Of a stretch of DNA of 6,469 nt, positions 1 to 3,767 are shown piece after piece. The position numbers and the translations under genes were made by a program. Positions within the stretch are counted from its first letter, which is position 1. Each line of letters starts with the position of its first letter. The notes under the pieces were generated by a model. It saw only the letters and a program-made list of their open reading frames with translations. It did not search any database and was not told where the DNA came from. Source of the stretch: Candidatus Woesearchaeota archaeon (GTDB taxonomy: Archaea; Nanobdellota; Nanobdellia; Woesearchaeales; UBA525); contig JAAOYD010000087.1 of assembly GCA_018221165.1 (NCBI GenBank), forward strand, positions 1-6,469, given 5' to 3'.

Positions 1-5
1 AAGGA

Positions 6-21
6 GGGAGGGGGGACTTTA
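6..21. repeat. G-rich box, copy 1
   Basis: The 16 bases GGGAGGGGGGACTTTA occur here and again, identically, at 1008-1023. Copy 2 lies in the 5' leader of the minus-strand HIT gene. Copy 1 sits at the same place relative to a self-complementary TATA box, so a minus-strand gene beginning just left of the window may carry it in its leader. Role unknown; it could be a shared operator, a leader element or the trace of a duplication. Confidence 0.7.
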
Positions 22-50
22 TCACTTCTAAGTAGTTAATTATAGAAACA

Positions 51-59
51 TTTATAAAT
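51..59 (+). promoter_or_regulatory. TATA box of the 157-residue protein gene
   Basis: TTTATAAAT is centred about 26 bases before the ATG at 81. This is the archaeal TATA-to-start distance, so the mRNA is predicted to be leaderless. No Shine-Dalgarno site precedes the ATG, which agrees. The core TTTATAAA (51-58) is self-complementary and could also serve a minus-strand gene lying to the left of the window. Confidence 0.7.
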
Positions 60-80
60 ATCAAACAGCTTATTATCTCT

Positions 81-554
81 ATGTTCATCATATATTGTAG
101 TGATTCCCGAGCTGAATTTGACTCCGGTTATGTTAACTCCAGAACAGGAGATGAAACAGCTGTCAGAGATGCTGCAGTTTTAGCTCTTGCTCAGAATCAA
201 GCTTTTAGAACAGGACCTACCCGACGAGCAGAAGTGCCATCTGATCTTCCCGAAATTGTTGCATCCGAACTTAAAGAAACCCCCTCGGAAGACTCCTGGA
301 CAAAGAATGGTAAACAATACGAAATAGATCTTAATGATAACCCTGTAATACGCGCTTATCTTAAAACACAAAGAAATGAAAGAGGATTTCTTAAGCATGA
401 TCGTTTCCCCGCACCAGCATTAGATATTGTCGTTTACGATCTCGCAAATGAACGTTTGAGAACTATAGCTGGGAAAAATCATTTGACAACAATGCCTAAG
501 AACATTTTTCACCCAATATCTGATAAAACTAATCCAACAGTGATTTTTGAATAA
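81..554 (+). CDS. Hypothetical protein, 157 residues
   Basis: I do not recognise this protein. The start is supported by a TATA box about 26 bases upstream (leaderless). The sequence has no membrane segment and no signal peptide. A charged, mixed N-terminal half includes a Pro/Glu/Ser-rich stretch near residues 47-72. The C-terminal part, with an alternating hydrophobic stretch (LDIVVYDL, about 114-121), looks more folded. It has a single cysteine (C6) and no evident metal or nucleotide motif. The gene is A+T-rich, unlike the polymerase genes. Its TAA stop abuts the stop of the convergent HIT gene with no base between. It is likely a real gene because it has a promoter, a full-length frame and exact fit to its neighbour. 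It may be a lineage-specific family. Confidence 0.7.
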   Translation: MFIIYCSDSRAEFDSGYVNSRTGDETAVRDAAVLALAQNQAFRTGPTRRAEVPSDLPEIVASELKETPSEDSWTKNGKQYEIDLNDNPVIRAYLKTQRNERGFLKHDRFPAPALDIVVYDLANERLRTIAGKNHLTTMPKNIFHPISDKTNPTVIFE

Positions 555-995
555 TCACTTACTCAATAGTTCTATTTCTTTCTTTAGACGTGGAGACAAG
601 CGAGTATTTGCCAATTCTCCAGGTTTTTCTATAAGAACATTCATCCCTTTCTCTGCATATCTAGGAACTAAGTGCCAATGCACATGATTTGCTTCATCCA
701 TATACATCAAATAAACTTTCTTTATTTTAAGGACCTTAAGCATAGCATCCCTTACTAAATCTATAACATCCATTAAGTGTTCGTATTCTTTTTTTGTTAA
801 AAGATGTAAATCTCGCACTTTATTTTTCCAAACAACGACAACATGACCTTTAGATATTGGATAATTAGCGAGTGTTGCATATAGTTTCTCATCCTCGAAG
901 AAAACAGCACCTCTCTTTGGTTCTGGCAAATCAGCATTCATATACTCATCTAACACTACATTCTTTTTAAGCGTTTTGAATGGGACTGTAACCAT
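555..995 (-). CDS. HIT-family (histidine triad) nucleotide-binding protein
   Basis: HIT proteins are small, usually dimeric nucleotide hydrolases or transferases (Hint, Fhit and Ap4A-hydrolase groups) that attack the alpha-phosphate of a nucleoside phosphate ester. The signature H-x-H-x-H-x-x is present as HVHWHLV at residues 104-110, and the middle His (H106) is the expected nucleophile. Upstream, PISKGHVVVV (46-55) matches the conserved P-x-x-x-G-H strand of the family. The 146-residue length is typical. I chose ATG 995 as start: the frame extends to a TTG at 1046, but a transcript from the TATA box near 1052 would begin around 1026, downstream of that TTG. GAAGGGG lies 5 bases before the ATG as a weak ribosome site. 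No Cys-based zinc site is seen. The substrate cannot be told from sequence. Confidence 0.9.
   Translation of the reverse strand: MVTVPFKTLKKNVVLDEYMNADLPEPKRGAVFFEDEKLYATLANYPISKGHVVVVWKNKVRDLHLLTKKEYEHLMDVIDLVRDAMLKVLKIKKVYLMYMDEANHVHWHLVPRYAEKGMNVLIEKPGELANTRLSPRLKKEIELLSK
570..585 (+). terminator. Possible T-rich terminator inside the HIT gene end
   Basis: A pyrimidine-rich stretch (TTCTATTTCTTTCTTT) begins 16 bases after the stop of the plus-strand gene. T-rich tracts on the non-template strand terminate archaeal transcription. If used, it would end the plus-strand transcript within the antisense of the HIT gene's 3' end. It has no stem and no long unbroken T run, so this is a weak call. 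Confidence 0.3.
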
Positions 996-1007
996 AGCTA
1001 CCCCTTC

Positions 1008-1023
1008 GGGAGGGGGGACTTTA
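1008..1023. repeat. G-rich box, copy 2, in the HIT leader
   Basis: This stretch is identical to bases 6-21. Read on the minus strand it is TAAAGTCCCCCCTCCC and lies within the predicted ~31-base 5' leader of the HIT mRNA. Its C run can pair with the GGGG immediately upstream of the start codon (see findings). Confidence 0.7.
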
Positions 1024-1048
1024 CCTTTCTTAGTGTAAAACAGCAACC

Positions 1049-1056
1049 TTTAAATA
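1049..1056. promoter_or_regulatory. Shared TATA box for two divergent genes
   Basis: TTTAAATA (plus) reads as TATTTAAA on the minus strand. Its centre is about 27 bases before the plus-strand ATG at 1080, giving a leaderless mRNA. On the minus strand it would start transcription near 1026, giving the HIT gene a ~31-base leader. No other TATA-like sequence is suitably placed for either gene, so one box may serve both directions. Confidence 0.6.
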
Positions 1057-1079
1057 GTACTTATTAACTAGTAGTAACA

Positions 1080-1430
1080 ATGGTTGATTTCTCTCTTAAT
1101 CAAGAACAGGCACCTCCACCGAGGCCTCAGATGACTGTGCATGAATCGTACAACGAAGAGGAAGATGAGGTCAAAAACAGCGAGAGTATTGATGTTCTTG
1201 TGCAAGTTGAGAACAGCCGCAGTATTGATGACCAAATAGACTCTACTGGAGGTCATGCTCCGACTAATCCATTCAACCCTGAAAACCCTATCGTTGTCCA
1301 GTATAACTCGCAGCAAGAAGGGCCTGAAAATACGTATAAGAACGAAATTCCTGGCCAAGAAAACAACTCAGTCGCCTATCAAGGAAATGAACAAGAAAAA
1401 GATGTTTCTAGTGCCTATCATCATCCATAA
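1080..1430 (+). CDS. Short acidic, probably disordered protein, 116 residues
   Basis: I do not recognise a family. The protein is rich in Glu, Asn, Gln, Ser, Asp and Pro and has no Cys or Trp. It has no membrane segment and few hydrophobic clusters (VLVQV near residues 39-43, PIVVQY near 69-74). This composition suggests intrinsic disorder. Residues 33-38 (NSESID) and 45-50 (NSRSID) form an internal repeat with a 12-residue period. The start is supported by a TATA box ~27 bases upstream. The stop lies 7 bases from the stop of the convergent SPFH gene. The gene could encode a linker, adaptor or secreted/surface peptide, but nothing in the sequence decides this. It could also be a non-conserved frame, though the promoter fit argues it is expressed. 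Confidence 0.6.
   Translation: MVDFSLNQEQAPPPRPQMTVHESYNEEEDEVKNSESIDVLVQVENSRSIDDQIDSTGGHAPTNPFNPENPIVVQYNSQQEGPENTYKNEIPGQENNSVAYQGNEQEKDVSSAYHHP
1176..1230 (+). repeat. Imperfect 36-base duplication inside the acidic protein gene
   Basis: AACAGCGAGAGTATTGATG (1176-1194) recurs at 1212-1230 with changes only in the codon after AACAGC. The period is 36 bases (12 codons), which keeps the frame and creates NSESID...NSRSID. This suggests a small in-frame duplication. Confidence 0.65.
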
Positions 1431-1437
1431 AATACGT

Positions 1438-2259
1438 TTACTCTTCGCCGAAGTTCTTCGGTGAGACGTCGATGAACGGCATCCCTGAAGTCGCTTGCGG
1501 CATCACACCATCCCACTTATCGATAGCAGATATCATCATCTCAATCTCCCTCAATTGAATAAGCTCTGGTGTCACAACCATCTTCTGCAAACGAAGCGCT
1601 TCTGCTTCACCTTGTGCTTGCGCAATCTGTTGCTCCTTCTCAATCTTAATACGTTCTAAATCACGTTCAGCCTTGAGCTTCAACTGCTCAGCAGTCACTT
1701 TCTGCTCAATAGCATGATCGAATTCCTCACTGAACTGGAAATTCACAATATTCATATCATCAACGATCAAATAATACGGAGCAAGCTTTGTTGTAATAGT
1801 GTCCTTAATTTCTCGCTTCACATCCGGACGCTTAGTGATAAGTTCTTCAGCAGTATAGGTTGCACTAATCGACTTCACAACTTCTTCTATTGAAGGTTGG
1901 ATAATTCTTTCCGCATAATCAAGACCAACTTCAGTATACAACTTTTGAGCTGCAGAAGGACTAACATGGAAATTCAACGCGACGGTTGTTTGCACATCTT
2001 GCAAATCCTTACTACTGCTATCAACAACCCGTTCGACTTTCTGCGTTCGCACTTCCATCTTTACCACAGTCTGGACGAGTGGAGCTTTGAAATGCAAGCC
2101 TTCACCCATCGACATAGCACTTGGTTTCCCGAAAGTGAGCAAGACACCACGGTACCCTGCACTCACAGTGTAAAAACACCCAAAGAATATAATAACAACA
2201 ATAACAATAAACCCGATAAGTCTAAGCTTATTCCCAACATTAACATTCACTTTATCCAT
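1438..2259 (-). CDS. SPFH/Band-7 (prohibitin/HflC-like) membrane protein
   Basis: SPFH proteins are membrane-anchored scaffolds that oligomerise into large rings or cages; relatives regulate FtsH-type proteases or organise membrane domains. Residues ~13-32 form one N-terminal membrane anchor. A Band-7 domain follows (about 33-180), starting AGYRGVLLTFGK and including EGLHFKAPLVQTV and the VRTQKVE strand. A charged coiled coil runs from about 185 to 226 (Lys/Glu/Gln/Ala-rich). The C-terminal tail ends in Glu. The start is ATG 2259: GGGTGAT (2270-2264, minus) lies 4 bases upstream as a Shine-Dalgarno site, and a TATA box at 2297-2306 gives a short leader. In-frame ATG 2265 overlaps the Shine-Dalgarno site and is less likely. 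No NfeD partner is adjacent; the divergent neighbour is another membrane protein. Confidence 0.9.
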   Translation of the reverse strand: MDKVNVNVGNKLRLIGFIVIVVIIFFGCFYTVSAGYRGVLLTFGKPSAMSMGEGLHFKAPLVQTVVKMEVRTQKVERVVDSSSKDLQDVQTTVALNFHVSPSAAQKLYTEVGLDYAERIIQPSIEEVVKSISATYTAEELITKRPDVKREIKDTITTKLAPYYLIVDDMNIVNFQFSEEFDHAIEQKVTAEQLKLKAERDLERIKIEKEQQIAQAQGEAEALRLQKMVVTPELIQLREIEMMISAIDKWDGVMPQATSGMPFIDVSPKNFGEE

Positions 2260-2296
2260 CTGCATCACCCTTCTACAAAAAACAATCATGAGATTC

Positions 2297-2306
2297 TTTA
2301 TTAATA
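2297..2306 (-). promoter_or_regulatory. Probable TATA box of the SPFH gene
   Basis: TATTAATAAA on the minus strand predicts initiation around 2275. That gives a leader of about 15 bases which contains the GGGTGAT ribosome site. The call rests on spacing only. Confidence 0.5.
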
Positions 2307-2329
2307 TTCTTAAAAAATTCACCGATACA

Positions 2330-2336
2330 TTTATAT
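2330..2336 (+). promoter_or_regulatory. TATA box of the YjdF-like membrane protein gene
   Basis: TTTATAT is centred 27 bases before the ATG at 2360, the spacing expected for a leaderless archaeal mRNA. It lies downstream of the in-frame ATG at 2288, so it decides the start in favour of 2360. Confidence 0.6.
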
Positions 2337-2359
2337 CCCCCTTTCTCCAAAATCAAGAA

Positions 2360-2929
2360 ATGCGAAGAGAACTCTGGGCAGGGTATGCTATGGTTGCATT
2401 GTTCATTCTGCTCTCTCTTCTGCTGAAAAACTACGAGTTCGTCGGCTATGCCCTCATCCTCGTGCCGTTCCTTCTCCTCATCCATTGGACGGACAAATGG
2501 TTCAACTACAAACCAATAGCCCTCTGGGGGCTCATCGTGTGGATGCTCCTCCACCTCCTCGGCGGCTTACTCGTCCTCGGAGACACCCGCCTCTACGACT
2601 TCATCCTCATCCCACTCATAGGAGAGCCCTACCTCATCCTCAAATACGACCAGTTCGTGCATGTCTACTGCTATGTCGTCATGGCACTCCTGCTCGGCAG
2701 CGTCGTCACACACACTGCAAGAAAGAACGCTTCGCCCTGGGCAATCGGCACGCTCATCGCCCTGGCAGCAGCAGGCATCGGCTCAATCAACGAAATCATA
2801 GAATTCGCCATGGTCGTCATCCTCAACAACCAAGGAGTGGGCGGCTATACCAATACAGCTATCGATATCGTCGCTAACTTCATTGGCGGCATCGCTGGCG
2901 CAATTATATTTCTCAAGATGAAGCGTTGA
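2360..2929 (+). CDS. Multi-pass membrane protein, YjdF/DUF2238-like
   Basis: The 189-residue protein is mostly hydrophobic, with about six predicted membrane helices near residues 8-22, 26-42, 52-73, 100-118, 127-142 and 168-186. Polar residues within the membrane follow the pattern of the YjdF/DUF2238 family of unknown function: Y-D-x-x-x-H (96-101), an E-x-x-E pair (E145, E148), then D169...N173 followed by GGIAGA. Such conserved Asp/His/Glu in a membrane protein hint at an enzyme or ion site, but no reaction is established. The start at 2360 is chosen from the TATA box 27 bases upstream. The longer frame from ATG 2288 would add 24 residues but has no promoter or ribosome site at the right distance. 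It is divergent from the SPFH gene. The family call is from memory of the motif pattern and is moderate. Confidence 0.75.
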   Translation: MRRELWAGYAMVALFILLSLLLKNYEFVGYALILVPFLLLIHWTDKWFNYKPIALWGLIVWMLLHLLGGLLVLGDTRLYDFILIPLIGEPYLILKYDQFVHVYCYVVMALLLGSVVTHTARKNASPWAIGTLIALAAAGIGSINEIIEFAMVVILNNQGVGGYTNTAIDIVANFIGGIAGAIIFLKMKR

Positions 2930-2933
2930 ATAA

Positions 2934-2942
2934 TTTCTTTTT
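2934..2942 (+). terminator. T-rich terminator after the YjdF-like gene
   Basis: TTTCTTTTT starts 4 bases after the stop codon. Archaeal termination usually needs only such a T tract on the non-template strand. It separates the membrane protein gene from the downstream tRNA unit. Confidence 0.55.
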
Positions 2943-2981
2943 ATAGCAATTTAGGGCTTTCAGACGGTTTCTTCCGATAGC

Positions 2982-2989
2982 TTTAAAAG
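2982..2989 (+). promoter_or_regulatory. TATA box of the tRNA (and possibly polymerase) unit
   Basis: TTTAAAAG predicts transcription starting near 3011, about 100 bases upstream of tRNA-Asp. No TATA-like sequence is visible nearer either tRNA or rpoH. A TTTTTATAG at 2938-2946 is an alternative but overlaps the T-rich terminator. Confidence 0.5.
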
Positions 2990-3010
2990 GAGGTCAAATT
3001 TCTCAGGCGA

Positions 3011-3109
3011 GAACAGTGCGCGCTGGGCGAGTATTACGGGTTGGGCAGCCATTCTGAGGCATATTCCGAGTAGTCAGAATACTCTGCCAGCATGCTGTAT
3101 CGACGACAA
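3011..3109 (+). ncRNA. Possible structured leader RNA upstream of tRNA-Asp
   Basis: No protein frame is supported here. From the predicted start near 3011 to the tRNA lies G+C-rich sequence with clear complementarity. GGCAG (3044-3048) pairs with CTGCC (3084-3088). Inside it, after a small internal loop, ATTCTGA (3051-3057) pairs perfectly with TCAGAAT (3074-3080), closing a 16-base loop. A 10-base palindrome CAGCATGCTG follows at 3088-3097, overlapping the outer arm. ACA occurs at 3107-3109. It could be a small RNA, for example an H/ACA guide, or just a processed tRNA leader. No box C/D motif is present and I cannot define a guide pocket. Confidence 0.3.
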
Positions 3110-3183
3110 GCCCCGATAGTGTAGTCGGCCTATCATGCAGCCCTGTCGAGGCTGCGACCCGGGTTCGAATCCCGGTCGGGGCG
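3110..3183 (+). tRNA. tRNA-Asp (GTC)
   Basis: The acceptor arms GCCCCGA (3110-3116) and TCGGGGC (3176-3182) pair perfectly, and the discriminator is G (3183), as expected for Asp. The anticodon stem CAGCC/GGCTG closes the loop CTGTCGA with anticodon GTC. The T arm CCGGG-TTCGAAT-CCCGG is perfect. The D arm keeps A14, G15, the GG pair and A21, with T13-T22 unpaired. There is no intron and CCA is not encoded. Bases 3172-3184 recur 50 bases downstream. Confidence 0.95.
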
Positions 3184-3184
3184 T
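3172..3184 (+). repeat. tRNA-Asp 3' end, first (functional) copy of a direct repeat
   Basis: CCGGTCGGGGCGT spans the end of the T stem, the 3' acceptor strand, the discriminator and one flanking base. It is repeated exactly at 3222-3234. Confidence 0.85.
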
Positions 3185-3221
3185 AAGCCACGAACGGTCC
3201 CGAGCGCAAAGCGTGAGGACA
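3185..3221 (+). other. Hairpin-forming insert between tRNA-Asp and its 3'-end copy
   Basis: These 37 bases separate the two copies. GTCC (3197-3200) pairs with GGAC (3217-3220). Inside it, GCGC-AAA-GCGT forms a small stem flanked by GA on both sides. AAGC, GAACG and GCGTGA match in order to the sequence after tRNA-Lys, and the match extends leftward to an 11-mer GGGGCGTAAGC (3178-3188 and 3342-3352). It looks like a related element placed after both tRNAs. Confidence 0.5.
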
Positions 3222-3234
3222 CCGGTCGGGGCGT
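3222..3234 (+). repeat. Second copy of the tRNA-Asp 3' end
   Basis: This is an exact 13-base copy of 3172-3184, in the same orientation. Duplicated tRNA 3' ends are the usual mark of integration at a tRNA attachment site, but here only 37 bases lie between and no integrase is present. Confidence 0.8.
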
Positions 3235-3247
3235 TCAGGTTCGCACA

Positions 3248-3321
3248 GGGCCGTTAGCTCAGCCTGGTAGAGCAGCGGACTTTTAATCCGAAGGTCAGGG
3301 GTTCGAATCCCTTACGGCCCA
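3248..3321 (+). tRNA. tRNA-Lys (TTT)
   Basis: The acceptor arms GGGCCGT (3248-3254) and ACGGCCC (3314-3320) pair perfectly, with discriminator A (3321). The D arm is GCTC/GAGC with the standard A-G...GG-A loop. The anticodon loop CTTTTAA gives TTT (Lys). The anticodon stem GCGGA/TCCGA has a G-A mismatch at its outer pair (27-43). The T arm is AGGGG-TTCGAAT-CCCTT with one G-T pair. There is no intron and no encoded CCA. Bases 3311-3322 recur 68 bases downstream. No separate promoter is visible, so it is likely transcribed with tRNA-Asp. Confidence 0.95.
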
Positions 3322-3322
3322 T
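3311..3322 (+). repeat. tRNA-Lys 3' end, first (functional) copy of a direct repeat
   Basis: CTTACGGCCCAT covers the end of the T stem, the acceptor strand, the discriminator and one flanking base. It is repeated exactly at 3379-3390. Confidence 0.85.
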
Positions 3323-3323
3323 A

Positions 3324-3340
3324 GGGAATCAAAGATTCCC
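3324..3340 (+). other. Perfect 7-bp hairpin after tRNA-Lys
   Basis: GGGAATC (3324-3330) and GATTCCC (3334-3340) pair fully around an AAA loop. It starts two bases after the discriminator. No T tract follows, so it is not an obvious terminator. It could mark tRNA 3' processing. GATTCCC plus the following GGGGCGTAAGC also resembles a decayed tRNA T-arm and 3' end with its flank (compare 3166-3188). Confidence 0.6.
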
Positions 3341-3341
3341 A

Positions 3342-3388
3342 GGGGCGTAAGCTCAGAACGCGGCAACGCGTGAAGTCGCTTACGGCCC
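3342..3388 (+). other. Long hairpin in the rpoH leader
   Basis: GGGGCGTAAGC (3342-3352) pairs with GCTTACGGCCC (3378-3388): ten of eleven positions match, with one G-G opposition. Above an internal loop, ACGCG (3358-3362) and CGCGT (3367-3371) form a second stem capped by GCAA, a GNRA-type tetraloop. GA steps flank this stem on both strands. The 3' arm is the duplicated tRNA-Lys end. It lies 15 bases upstream of the rpoH ribosome site, so it may act on RNA processing or on expression of the polymerase operon. The related insert after tRNA-Asp supports a common origin. Confidence 0.6.
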
Positions 3389-3390
3389 AT
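3379..3390 (+). repeat. Second copy of the tRNA-Lys 3' end
   Basis: This is an exact 12-base copy of 3311-3322. It also forms most of the 3' arm of the hairpin at 3342-3388, and it could pair with the tRNA-Lys 5' acceptor strand in place of the true one. Confidence 0.8.
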
Positions 3391-3403
3391 GAACAGTTCC
3401 AGC

Positions 3404-3410
3404 GGAGGAG
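3404..3410 (+). promoter_or_regulatory. Shine-Dalgarno site of rpoH
   Basis: GGAGGAG lies 9 bases before the ATG at 3420 and supports that start. It shows the mRNA has a leader, unlike the leaderless genes to the left. Confidence 0.7.
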
Positions 3411-3419
3411 TGTTACCAA

Positions 3420-3767
3420 ATGGCATCCAAGACTTCAAGTTCTAAAAAAACCGTCAAGGTCGCAAAGAAGAAGACAGCTGTGAAGAAGCGAGCGCTCGGC
3501 GAGAAGAAACCGAAGAAACTCGTTGAGATTAGCAACTTCAGTCCGGCCTCCCATGAACTCGTGTCGACGCATGAGAAACTCAGCGACAAAGACGCGAAAG
3601 CAATCTACGAAAAATACCACGCGACGCTGAAAGAACTCCCAAAGATTAGCGTCTACGATCCCGCAATCGTCGGACTTGGTCTTCGAGAAGGAGACATCAT
3701 TAAGATCACGCGCCCGAGCCCAACAGCAGGCACGACAGTCTTCTATAGAGGTGTTGTCGATGAGTAA
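3420..3767 (+). CDS. rpoH: RNA polymerase subunit H (Rpo5) with a basic N-terminal extension
   Basis: Rpo5/RpoH matches the C-terminal domain of eukaryotic Rpb5 and sits in the lower jaw of archaeal RNA polymerase, near downstream DNA. The conserved core spans residues ~40-115: H-x-L-V-x-x-H (45-51), LPKI (73-76), DPA (80-82), GDIIKI (91-96), then the S-P-T-A-G...FYRGVV ending. Family members are usually about 75-90 residues; this one has an additional ~35 residues at the N terminus, where 14 of the first 33 are Lys or Arg. M1 is the only Met and has a Shine-Dalgarno site, so the extension is probably translated. The gene overlaps rpoB'' by 8 bases, which suggests coupled translation. Confidence 0.93.
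   Translation: MASKTSSSKKTVKVAKKKTAVKKRALGEKKPKKLVEISNFSPASHELVSTHEKLSDKDAKAIYEKYHATLKELPKISVYDPAIVGLGLREGDIIKITRPSPTAGTTVFYRGVVDE
3748..3753 (+). promoter_or_regulatory. Shine-Dalgarno site of rpoB'' inside rpoH
   Basis: GAGGTG lies 6 bases before the ATG at 3760, within the last codons of rpoH. It selects this start over the upstream in-frame ATG at 3676. Confidence 0.75.

Noticed and set aside
996..1046. Extension of the HIT protein to a TTG start at 1046
   Set aside because: The extension falls over the predicted promoter and G-rich box, and the likely transcription start (about 1026) is downstream of the TTG. ATG 995 gives a normal HIT length.
1897..2304. Plus-strand 135-codon frame opposite the SPFH gene
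   Set aside because: It lies antisense to a clear SPFH protein and its translation has no family-like features.
2989..3000. GGAGGTC resembling a Shine-Dalgarno site
   Set aside because: No ATG, GTG or TTG lies at a suitable distance, and no conserved frame follows.
3011..3109. 5S rRNA or an additional tRNA upstream of tRNA-Asp
   Set aside because: No T-arm motif, no acceptor pairing and no 5S-like conserved loops are present.
3003..3209. Minus-strand 68-codon frame over tRNA-Asp, including a GIRTR-type peptide
   Set aside because: This is the familiar artefact of translating the antisense of a tRNA T arm; the tRNA explains the sequence.
3172..3390. Active integrated element or CRISPR-like array from the repeated tRNA ends
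   Set aside because: The repeats are two different pairs with gaps of 37 and 56 bases, with no integrase, cas gene or regular spacing.
3676..3759. Upstream ATG for rpoB'' at 3676
   Set aside because: It would overlap most of rpoH in another frame, while ATG 3760 has a Shine-Dalgarno site and gives the usual N terminus.
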